The position numbers and the translations under genes are program-made. A DNA stretch of 5,064 nt from JABDGR01 sp035546135 (lineage in GTDB: Bacteria > Verrucomicrobiota > Verrucomicrobiia > Opitutales > JABDGR01), in the NCBI GenBank assembly GCA_035546135.1, contig DASZWY010000206.1, positions 1-5,064 on the forward strand, given 5' to 3'. This document shows positions 1 to 4,903 of this stretch, piece after piece; position 1 is the first letter of the stretch; every line of letters starts with the position of its first letter. The notes under the pieces were generated by a model. The model was given only the letters and a program-made list of their open reading frames with translations, searched no databases and was not told the DNA's origin.

Positions 1-262
1 CATCAAGCACGGCGAGGGCGTCATCGACCACGAACAATTTCTCGAAAAAAACCACGAACGCCTCCTCGGCTTCCACCTCCACGATGTCAGCGCCGAAGGC
101 AAGGACCACCAGCCCATCGGCACCGGCCTCGTGGACTGGAACATGCTCCGCCGCTTCGCCCGCCCCGCCGACCACACCTTCGTCATCGAACTCAGCCCGA
201 AATTGGACAAGCAACAAGTCCTCGAATCCAAGGCGTTTATCGAAAAGTGGCTGAAGGAATAA
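1..262 (+). CDS. Sugar phosphate isomerase/epimerase-type TIM-barrel protein, C-terminal fragment
   Basis: The last 86 codons of a gene whose start lies left of the window; the frame runs from base 2 to a TAA at 260-262. The visible part has the C-terminal pattern of the xylose-isomerase-like / AP-endonuclease-2 TIM-barrel superfamily. A hydrophobic strand ends in HLHD (fragment residues 25-28), whose His and Asp resemble metal ligands of the family. Next comes DHQPIGTGLVDW (35-46), the usual 'xH-x-PIG-x-G-xxDW' loop. A last strand FVIEL (60-64) carries the glutamate expected at the end of strand 8, and a terminal helix ends in KWLKE. Such proteins are cytosolic, usually metal-dependent and act on sugars, inositols or related hydroxy compounds. 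The substrate cannot be told from this fragment. The gene converges on pheT with a 63-nt gap, so it is not in that operon. I am confident of the superfamily, not of the reaction. Confidence 0.82.
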   Translation, partial: IKHGEGVIDHEQFLEKNHERLLGFHLHDVSAEGKDHQPIGTGLVDWNMLRRFARPADHTFVIELSPKLDKQQVLESKAFIEKWLKE

Positions 263-276
263 GGCCGGGATAAACT

Positions 277-293
277 GCGTCGCCTAGCGACGC
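277..293. terminator. GC-rich hairpin between convergent genes, possible bidirectional terminator
   Basis: A perfect 7-bp inverted repeat, GCGTCGC (277-283) and GCGACGC (287-293), with a 3-nt loop, lies between the stop codons of the TIM-barrel gene and pheT. Its position suits a shared terminator for converging transcripts. Neither side has a strong U-tract: the plus side continues TTGAGCTT and the minus side AGTTTATCC. It is therefore a weak intrinsic terminator at best, and may mainly protect the 3' ends. Confidence 0.5.
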
Positions 294-325
294 TTGAGCT
301 TGCGCGGAAAACCATGTGCGGGAAA

Positions 326-2776
326 TCAACTCCGCACCGCGTATTTCCCATCGGTCGTCACCGCCTGCTGAACCTTTGCAAACACGGTGTTCACTTCGTC
401 GTCCTTAAGCGTGCGTTCGAGCGAGCGGAAGCGCAGCGCGCAGGCGAGGCTCTTCTTCCCGGGGGGCAGGCCCTCGCCTTGGTATAAATCGAAAATCGTG
501 ACGGATTCGACCGCGAACGCGCCGGCGGTGGCCGCTTTGGCGGCGGCTTCGACGTCGCGGCGCACGGTTTCAGCCGCGGCGGTTTCATCCACCACCAGCG
601 CGAGGTCGCGCGTGCTCGTCGGGAACGAGGAGAAGGGCTGGAAGCGCACCTTGATTTTTTGCTTCGCCAGAAAATCCGGCCGCACCAGCAGTTCGCCGGC
701 ATAAACGAGGCCGTCGAGTCCCTTTTCCTTCGTCAGCGCGAGGCTGACCAGCCCGCACTTGATTTGAAAGCCGTTCTTCACCCAACAGCCGGATTCCGCC
801 GCGTGGCCGCTTTGCCACAGCGGGCGCGGCCCGATGGGCTGGAAATCTAGTGCAGCGATGTCGGCGCCCAGCAAATGTGCGGCCAATAATGTGGCGAGAC
901 CCTTGGCGGCGTAAAAATCCGGCGCGGGCGTTTGCTTCCACGAGCGTTCGCCGGTCGTGGCGGGGATGATGAACGCGACCGCTTCCAACTCGCTCAGCAC
1001 GCCGTCGTTTTCGCGAAACACGCGCCCGCACTCCGCCAGGCGCGGCAGGCCGTTGCCGTGGTCGGCATTGCGCCGCAGCGCTTCGAGCAGCCCCGGCACC
1101 AGCGTGGGGCGCAGGTGGCTCATCTCGGTCGTCAGCGGATTCGCCAGCGTCAGCGCGGCGGTCGCGGTGTCCGCCTGCCACTTCGGCATCTCCGCGCCGT
1201 CGCGGATCGAATAATGCACGCACTCCGCGAATTGCCGCGCCGCCAGAAATTCCGCCGCGCGCAGCCCGAACGTGCCCTGCGCATCGTCGTCGCGGTCGCC
1301 GCCGGCAATCGCAACCGCTGTCGCCGGAATTTTGTCCGTGCCGTGGATGCGCAAAAATTCCTCGACCAAATCAATCGGCCGCGTGATGTCGCCATGCGCG
1401 CTTGGGATGGTCACGCGCCAGGGCGCGCCGGCGTGGCCGTTGGCGATGCCGAAGCCCAGCCGCTCGAACACGCCGCGGATTTGCGCGTCGTCCACCGCAA
1501 AGCCCAGGCGCTCGCGCACAAAGTCCGGCGTGACCTCGATGACATTATCCCCGCGCGGCGGCGCGCCGTGCACCGCGAGGTGCGGGACGAGTTCGCCGCC
1601 CGCGGTTTCCAAAATCAAATCAATCGCGCGCCGGGCCGCCAGCAGCACCCCCGCCGGGTCCACGTCGCGGGCGAAGCGCTGCGAGCTGTCGGTGTGCAGG
1701 CCGAGCAGGCGCGTTGCGCGGCGGATGGCCGCCGGACGGAACCACGCGCTTTCCAAAACGATGTCGGTAGTCGCAGCATCCACCTCGGCGTCAATGCTGC
1801 CCATCACGCCTGCGACCACGAGCGCCCGCGCATTGTCGGCGATGACGAGCACCGACGGGTCGAGTACGCGTTCCTTGCCGTCGAGCGTGGTGATTTTCTC
1901 GCCCGCGTGCGCCGCGCGCACGACGATTTCCACGCCGCCGATTTTCTTCGCGTCAAAGGCGTGCAGGGGCTGGCCGAGCTCGAGCATCACCCAGTTGGTG
2001 ACGTCCACCACGTTGTTGATCGCGCGCAGGCCGGCGGCTTCGAGGTCGCGCTTCAGCCAGTCCGGGCTCGGGCCGATTTTCACGCCGCGAATCGCCGCCG
2101 CCGTGTAATACGGGCAGTCGGGCGACGTCACTTGCAGCGCGGTGAGCAAATGGCCGGGGCCGGGCGCAGGCCGGGCTTCGAGCACGGATTTCGGCGCGGG
2201 CCGCGAAAGTTTTTGCCCATACAGCGCGGCCAGCTCGCGCGCAACGCCGACATGGCTCCAGCAATCGCCGCGGTTGGCCGTCAGTTCGAGCGTGAACACC
2301 GCGTCCGGCTCGGGGAAAAGCTGGTTGATGGGCGTGCCGATTTCCGGGCGATTTTGCAGAATCATCAGGCCGCCGTGGTCGTCGCCGAGGCCGAGTTCCT
2401 TCGCGGAGCACATCATGCCCTCGCTCTCGACGCCGCGCAGCTTCGAGCGCTTGATGACGAAATCGCCCGGCAGTTTTGCGCCCGGCAGCGCCACCGGCAC
2501 GCGGTCGCCCACTTTATAATTTTTCGCCCCGCACACGATCTGCCGCGGCGGCTCGTTGAGCGACGTCTTTACCGTGCACACCGACAACTTGTCCGCGTTC
2601 GGGTGCTTGTCACTCATCAAAATTTCGCCGACGACCACCTCCGGCAGCGGCGGCAGACCCTTGACCTCCAGGCTCTCGACGTCGAGGCCGATCATCGGCA
2701 GCGCGCGCTTCAGCTCCTCGGGCGTCGTCGCGCCGAGGTTCACGTATTTTTTCAGCCAGGAAAGCGAAACACGCAT
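326..2776 (-). CDS. pheT: Phenylalanyl-tRNA synthetase beta subunit
   Basis: Beta subunit of the cytosolic (alpha-beta)2 phenylalanine-tRNA ligase (EC 6.1.1.20), which charges tRNA-Phe using ATP and, through the beta subunit, removes mischarged tyrosine. The protein has 816 residues, normal for a full-length bacterial PheT. Domains in order: N-terminal MRVSLSWLKKYV; EMAP/OB-type tRNA-binding domain about 40-150 (HPNADKL at 58-64, GVESEGMMCS at 115-124); B3/4 editing region about 210-385 (NNVVDVTNWVMLELGQPLHAFD at 254-275 and the LHTDSSQRFARDVDP stretch); B5 domain about 410-485 with acidic DITRPIDLVEEF at 463-474; catalytic-like core 500-700; ferredoxin-like anticodon-binding (FDX-ACB) domain about 714-816 (FPTSTRDLALVVD, LYQGEGLPPGKKSL, ERTLKDDEVN). 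I chose the ATG at 2774-2776 because family homology begins there; an in-frame ATG 20 codons upstream would add a hydrophobic, repeat-encoded tail. No Shine-Dalgarno sequence is visible; a heptamer array ends 14 nt upstream. It follows pheS after 114 nt and is likely co-transcribed. Confidence 0.98.
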   Translation of the reverse strand: MRVSLSWLKKYVNLGATTPEELKRALPMIGLDVESLEVKGLPPLPEVVVGEILMSDKHPNADKLSVCTVKTSLNEPPRQIVCGAKNYKVGDRVPVALPGAKLPGDFVIKRSKLRGVESEGMMCSAKELGLGDDHGGLMILQNRPEIGTPINQLFPEPDAVFTLELTANRGDCWSHVGVARELAALYGQKLSRPAPKSVLEARPAPGPGHLLTALQVTSPDCPYYTAAAIRGVKIGPSPDWLKRDLEAAGLRAINNVVDVTNWVMLELGQPLHAFDAKKIGGVEIVVRAAHAGEKITTLDGKERVLDPSVLVIADNARALVVAGVMGSIDAEVDAATTDIVLESAWFRPAAIRRATRLLGLHTDSSQRFARDVDPAGVLLAARRAIDLILETAGGELVPHLAVHGAPPRGDNVIEVTPDFVRERLGFAVDDAQIRGVFERLGFGIANGHAGAPWRVTIPSAHGDITRPIDLVEEFLRIHGTDKIPATAVAIAGGDRDDDAQGTFGLRAAEFLAARQFAECVHYSIRDGAEMPKWQADTATAALTLANPLTTEMSHLRPTLVPGLLEALRRNADHGNGLPRLAECGRVFRENDGVLSELEAVAFIIPATTGERSWKQTPAPDFYAAKGLATLLAAHLLGADIAALDFQPIGPRPLWQSGHAAESGCWVKNGFQIKCGLVSLALTKEKGLDGLVYAGELLVRPDFLAKQKIKVRFQPFSSFPTSTRDLALVVDETAAAETVRRDVEAAAKAATAGAFAVESVTIFDLYQGEGLPPGKKSLACALRFRSLERTLKDDEVNTVFAKVQQAVTTDGKYAVRS

Positions 2777-2790
2777 GGGAGATAAAATGA

Positions 2791-2882
2791 ATGGAAAATG
2801 GAAAAATAAAAATGGAAGAAAAGATCCGGGAGCCAATTCAGTGCGAGTTGGGTTTTTCCATTTTCCCTCTTCCTTTTTCCAT
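2791..2882. repeat. Inverted pair of four-unit heptamer arrays in the pheS-pheT spacer
   Basis: Two 28-bp blocks, each four 7-bp units in exact phase, face each other across a 36-bp centre (2819-2854). Left block, 2791-2818: units 1 and 2 are ATGGAAA, unit 3 is the diverged AATAAAA, and unit 4 is ATGGAAG. Right block, 2855-2882: units 1 and 4 are TTTCCAT, the exact reverse complement of ATGGAAA; unit 2 is TTTCCCT and unit 3 is CTTCCTT. Paired end to end the blocks match at 22 of 28 positions. A shifted register gives a perfect 14-bp stem, GGAAAATGGAAAAA (2793-2806) against 2853-2866. In the mRNA the purine block begins 8 nt after the pheS stop and the pyrimidine block ends 14 nt before the pheT start, so the spacer could fold into a long A/U-rich stem-loop. 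The function is unknown. Confidence 0.8.
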
Positions 2883-2890
2883 GATTAAGT

Positions 2891-3931
2891 TCATGCAAAC
2901 TGCCGCAGGAACCGCAGGTCGTTTTGGTAAAAGTAGCGGATGTCGTCGAGGCCGGCGCGCACCATCGCGATGCGCTCGAGGCCGAAGCCGAAGGCGTAGC
3001 CGCTCCATTCGTTCGGGTTCAGGCCGACGGCCTTGAACACCTCGGGGTCCACCACGCCGCAGCCGCCGAGCTCGAGCCACTTGCCCGAGAGCTTGCCGAG
3101 GTCCGGCGAGGTGAAGTCCATTTCGAAACTCGGCTCGGTGAACGGGAAGAATGACGGCCGCAAACGGATTTGCGCGCCCGCGCCGAACAACCCGCGCACG
3201 AGATAGTCCAGCGCCGCTTTCAGGTCCACGACGGTCACGCGCTTGTCCACACACAAGCCTTCGACCTGGTGGAAATTCGCGCTATGCGTGGCGTCCACGT
3301 TGTCGCGGCGGAACACTCGCCCTGGCGCGAGGATGCGCAGCGGGGGCTTTTCCTTGAGCATGGTGCGGATCTGCACCGTCGAGGTGTGCGAGCGCAGCAG
3401 GTAGCGCTCGTCGCCGTGCCGCGAAACGTTGCCCACGCGCGTCGCGTCGGGCAGATAAAAGGTGTCCTGCTCGTTGCGCGCGGGATGGTCGGGCGGCGTG
3501 TTGAGCGCGTCGAAATTGAACCACTCCGTCTCCAGCTCCGGCCCCTCGGCGATGGTGAAGCCGATTTTGCGGAACAGCGCGCAGACCTCGCGGCGCGTCT
3601 GCGTCAGCGGGTGCAGCAGGCCGGGCGCGGCATCCGGCACGGGCAGGGTGGGATCGAGCGCCGGGCCCAGGCGCTGGGCCATCTCCGCCGCGTCGAGCCG
3701 CGCGAGGGTCTCGGCGAAAAGTTTTTCGAACTCCTGCTTGTATTGGTTGATGAGGCGGCCGGCGGCGGGTTTCTCCGCGGGCGGCAGCGTGCCCATCACC
3801 TTCATTGTGACGGTGAACGAACCCTTCGGCCCCACGTAGCGCGCCTTGAACGCCTCAAAGTCCGGGCGCGTCGCCAGCCCCGGCGCGGCGGCGCGGGCTT
3901 CGGCAAGCAGGGCGGCGAGTTGGGGTTCCAT
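2891..3931 (-). CDS. pheS: Phenylalanyl-tRNA synthetase alpha subunit
   Basis: Catalytic alpha subunit of phenylalanine-tRNA ligase (EC 6.1.1.20), a class II enzyme that activates phenylalanine with ATP and transfers it to tRNA-Phe in complex with PheT. It has 346 residues; the family is usually about 330-350. Residues 1-95 form the helical tRNA-contacting arm with the typical RYVGPKGSFT (31-40) and GRLINQYKQEFE (58-69). The catalytic core follows. Motif 1 is around GFTIAEGPELETEWFNFDAL (124-143). SHTSTVQIRTM (181-191) lies by the active site. Motif 2 is GRVFRRDNVDATHSANFHQVEG (204-225). FTEPSFEMDF (264-273) comes next. Motif 3 is GYAFGFGLERIAM (311-323). A313 aligns, counted from the C-terminus, with E. 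coli A294, the residue known to set amino-acid pocket size, so the wild-type alanine is kept. The ATG at 3929-3931 is chosen because homology starts there; longer in-frame versions add a basic, low-complexity tail. No Shine-Dalgarno site is visible; a pyrimidine-rich heptamer array lies 13 nt upstream. Confidence 0.98.
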   Translation of the reverse strand: MEPQLAALLAEARAAAPGLATRPDFEAFKARYVGPKGSFTVTMKVMGTLPPAEKPAAGRLINQYKQEFEKLFAETLARLDAAEMAQRLGPALDPTLPVPDAAPGLLHPLTQTRREVCALFRKIGFTIAEGPELETEWFNFDALNTPPDHPARNEQDTFYLPDATRVGNVSRHGDERYLLRSHTSTVQIRTMLKEKPPLRILAPGRVFRRDNVDATHSANFHQVEGLCVDKRVTVVDLKAALDYLVRGLFGAGAQIRLRPSFFPFTEPSFEMDFTSPDLGKLSGKWLELGGCGVVDPEVFKAVGLNPNEWSGYAFGFGLERIAMVRAGLDDIRYFYQNDLRFLRQFA

Positions 3932-3944
3932 GAGGAAAAGGGAG

Positions 3945-3972
3945 AAGTAAAAAGTAAGAATGAAAAAGTAAG
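3945..3972. repeat. Single four-unit heptamer array just upstream of pheS
   Basis: This 28-bp block splits exactly into four 7-bp units on the plus strand: AAGTAAA, AAGTAAG, AATGAAA and AAGTAAG. On the coding strand these read as CTTACTT, TTTCATT, CTTACTT and TTTACTT, ending 13 nt before the pheS ATG. Block length, unit count and distance to the start codon match the arrays before pheT and rplT, but the unit is different (AAGTAAR rather than ATGGAAA) and I found no inverted partner in the rest of the spacer. The role is unknown. Confidence 0.7.
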
Positions 3973-4037
3973 CCAAACGGCAAAGCAGCGGACGTTTGAT
4001 CAGTTGGGCAGAAATTTGGGCATGGGGCAAGAATGTC

Positions 4038-4052
4038 CGGGCAATCAGCCCG
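4038..4052 (-). other. Small hairpin in the rplT-pheS spacer
   Basis: CGGGC (4038-4042) and GCCCG (4048-4052) form a perfect 5-bp GC stem with a 5-nt loop, about 50 nt after the rplT stop. No U-tract follows on the minus strand, so this is not a standard terminator. Together with the hairpin at 4072-4093 it could slow or partly stop transcription, or protect the 3' end of the ribosomal-protein part of the message. Confidence 0.3.
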
Positions 4053-4071
4053 AGAGGAGAGAAACCGCGGT

Positions 4072-4093
4072 AGCGTCCGGCTGGGGGGACGCT
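4072..4093 (-). terminator. Hairpin just after rplT, weak terminator or attenuator candidate
   Basis: AGCGTCC (4072-4078) and GGACGCT (4087-4093) form a perfect 7-bp stem with an 8-nt loop, starting 10 nt after the rplT stop codon. The following minus-strand sequence is pyrimidine-rich (TTTCTCTCC, after a CCGCGG palindrome) but has no run of U. It might set the ratio of ribosomal-protein to synthetase transcripts, or merely shield a processed 3' end. The stem is seen directly; the function is inferred. Confidence 0.35.
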
Positions 4094-4103
4094 GGCCCTT
4101 GGC

Positions 4104-4475
4104 TTACGCCTTCGCCGGGGCGGCGAGGGCGGCCTTGGCCTGGTCGACAATCTTGCCGAAGGCGGCGTTGTCGTGGATGGCCAGTTCGCTGAGGGCCTTG
4201 CGGTCGAGGCCGATGTTGGCGGCCTTCACGCCGGCCATAAATCGGCTGTACGTCATCCCGCATTCGTGCACGGCGGCGTTGATGCGGATGATCCACAGGC
4301 TGCGGAAGTCGCCCTTCTTGCGGCGGCGGTGCGCGTAGGCAAACTGCCCGGAGCGGGCCAGCGCGTCCTTGGCGTATTTATACAGCTTGGACTTGTTGCC
4401 AAAGTAACCCTTGGTTTTGCGCAGGGTGCGCTTGCGGCGCGCTTTGGTGTAGACGGCGTTGGTGACGCGTGGCAT
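4104..4475 (-). CDS. rplT: 50S ribosomal protein L20 (bL20)
   Basis: L20 binds 23S rRNA early in assembly of the large ribosomal subunit and in several bacteria also represses its own operon. The 123-residue protein is a few residues longer than the usual 117-120, owing to an Ala/Lys/Pro-rich tail (AALAAPAKA). It begins with the family's basic extension, MPRVTNAVYTKARRKRTLRKTKGYFG (residues 1-26), which threads into rRNA, followed by the conserved KLYKYAKDAL and AYAHRRRKKGDFRSLWIIRINAAVHECGMTYSRFM (46-80). The globular C-terminal half includes AANIGLDRKALSELAI. The ATG at 4473-4475 gives the expected N-terminus exactly. The preceding coding-strand bases are CCTATCCGCC, with no Shine-Dalgarno motif. 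The gene follows rpmI after 113 nt, the usual order, and precedes pheS by 172 nt. Confidence 0.98.
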   Translation of the reverse strand: MPRVTNAVYTKARRKRTLRKTKGYFGNKSKLYKYAKDALARSGQFAYAHRRRKKGDFRSLWIIRINAAVHECGMTYSRFMAGVKAANIGLDRKALSELAIHDNAAFGKIVDQAKAALAAPAKA

Positions 4476-4493
4476 GGCGGATAGGCGTTAAGA

Positions 4494-4590
4494 ATGGAAG
4501 CGGGAAAAAAGAGAAGGAAAAAACAGGCGTTTATAGAGTGGAAGACAGGAGGGGCGGCACTTTTTCCATCTGCCATTTTCCATTTTACTC
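4494..4590. repeat. Second, degenerate inverted pair of heptamer arrays, rpmI-rplT spacer
   Basis: Same architecture as the element between pheS and pheT. The left block, 4494-4521, divides into ATGGAAG, CGGGAAA, AAAGAGA and AGGAAAA. The right block, 4563-4590, divides into TTTCCAT, CTGCCAT, TTTCCAT and TTTACTC. Each is 28 bp and they are separated by 41 bp. The right block holds two exact TTTCCAT units in 7-bp phase, and its last bases overlap the rpmI stop codon (4589-4591). End-to-end pairing is only 15 of 28, so this copy folds less well; the best short stem I see is GGAAAAA (4516-4522) with TTTTTCC (4561-4567). On the coding strand the pyrimidine block ends 18 nt before the rplT ATG. The left block alone would not be convincing; the parallel with the other element supports it. 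Confidence 0.6.
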
Positions 4591-4783
4591 AGAATGCGTG
4601 GGGCAGGGCCTTGCGCACATTGGCGGCGATGCCGGGGGAGACGGCCTTGTCGCGGCGGGACTGGCGCTTCTGCTTGCGGGACTTGGCGCCCAGCAAATGG
4701 CGGCGGCCCGGCGTGCGGCGCAGGATTTTGCCGCGACCGGTCACCTTGAAGCGCTTGGAAATGGATTTCTTGGTCTTACGCAT
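4589..4783 (-). CDS. rpmI: 50S ribosomal protein L35 (bL35)
   Basis: Small basic protein of the large ribosomal subunit. The 64 residues fit the family's usual 64-66. The sequence is typical: MRKTKKSISKRFKVTGRGKI (1-20) with the KxxKSxxKRFKVTGxGKI signature, then RRTPGRRHLLGAKSRKQKRQ with the characteristic H-x-L-x-x-K-S-x-K-x-K-R core (29-40), and a C-terminal VRKALPHAF. The ATG at 4781-4783 is the start because it gives the family N-terminus; the frame stays open upstream, but that sequence has no ribosomal-protein similarity. No Shine-Dalgarno motif precedes it (CCGACTCCCGCC). It is the first gene of the minus-strand cluster. In many bacteria infC lies directly upstream, but here a divergent hicB does. 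Confidence 0.98.
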   Translation of the reverse strand: MRKTKKSISKRFKVTGRGKILRRTPGRRHLLGAKSRKQKRQSRRDKAVSPGIAANVRKALPHAF

Positions 4784-4813
4784 GGCGGGAGTCGGAAAGG
4801 GTGGAAACCGGCT

Positions 4814-4842
4814 AACAAACCACTTTTGCCCGGGGCTGTAAA
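4814..4842 (-). promoter_or_regulatory. Candidate sigma-70-type promoter for the rpmI-rplT-pheS-pheT cluster
   Basis: On the minus strand a -35-like TTTACA (4842-4837, five of six consensus bases) is followed after exactly 17 nt by TTTGTT (4819-4814, three of six), with a TGn extension directly in front of the -10. Transcription would start near 4806, leaving a leader of about 23 nt before the rpmI ATG. The -10 box is weak, so this is a positional guess backed by spacing and by the need for a promoter in this divergent gap. If correct, the leader is too short for a long L20-type autoregulatory structure. Confidence 0.33.
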
Positions 4843-4851
4843 GGGTAAAAG
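4823..4851. repeat. Inverted repeat in the rpmI-hicB divergent spacer, possible operator
   Basis: CTTTTGCCC (4823-4831) and GGGTAAAAG (4843-4851) are inverted copies matching at eight of nine positions, 11 nt apart. The repeat covers the candidate -35 box of rpmI and lies about 50 nt upstream of the hicB start. HicB-type antitoxins usually bind inverted repeats at their own promoters, so this is a reasonable operator candidate. It could equally be an RNA hairpin or chance. Confidence 0.35.
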
Positions 4852-4868
4852 CAGCATTTGGCGGGTGG

Positions 4869-4897
4869 TTGACATCCAGGGGGCAGAATGAGAAGAT
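4869..4897 (+). promoter_or_regulatory. Candidate promoter for hicB, possibly leaderless
   Basis: A perfect consensus -35 box, TTGACA (4869-4874), is followed by 17 nt and GAAGAT (4892-4897), which matches three of six -10 positions and is preceded by a TGn extension (TGA, 4889-4891). A start site about 6-7 nt downstream would fall at the hicB ATG (4904), so the transcript would be leaderless or nearly so. That would explain why no spaced Shine-Dalgarno sequence precedes hicB. Confidence 0.38.
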
Positions 4898-4903
4898 GCG
4901 GGG

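Noticed and set aside
932..2785. A 617-codon open frame on the plus strand opposite pheT
   Set aside because: It is antisense to a certain pheT gene. Its translation is rich in Arg, Ala, His and Gln with no recognisable domain, as expected from the complementary frame of a GC-rich gene.
2777..2836. 20-residue N-terminal extension of PheT from an upstream in-frame ATG
   Set aside because: The extension is translated from the heptamer array and is hydrophobic and Phe-rich; PheT homology starts at MRVSLSW encoded from 2776.
2838..2882. Minus-strand frame encoding MEKGRGKMEKPNSH in the pheS-pheT spacer
   Set aside because: It is produced by reading the purine heptamer array, has no phenylalanine codons and no support for translation.
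4000..4023. Tiny minus-strand frame ATG to TGA encoding MPKFLPN upstream of pheS, as a possible Phe leader peptide
   Set aside because: It has a single phenylalanine in seven residues, no Shine-Dalgarno site, and no terminator/antiterminator pair after it. Known pheST leader peptides have several phenylalanine codons.
3170..4192. A 340-codon open frame on the plus strand opposite pheS and the rplT-pheS spacer
   Set aside because: Antisense to pheS, with arginine-rich low-complexity composition and no family features; a by-product of high GC at third codon positions.
4530..4535. TATAAA on the minus strand within the rpmI-rplT spacer, as an internal promoter for rplT
   Set aside because: It is a good -10-like hexamer, but no -35-like sequence lies 15-19 nt upstream, where the bases are GC-rich, and L35/L20 genes are normally co-transcribed.
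4784..4903. An L20-type autoregulatory leader or T-box riboswitch upstream of rpmI
   Set aside because: Only about 120 nt separate the divergent genes, and beyond one 9-bp imperfect inverted repeat I see no long structure, no T-box core motif and no terminator.
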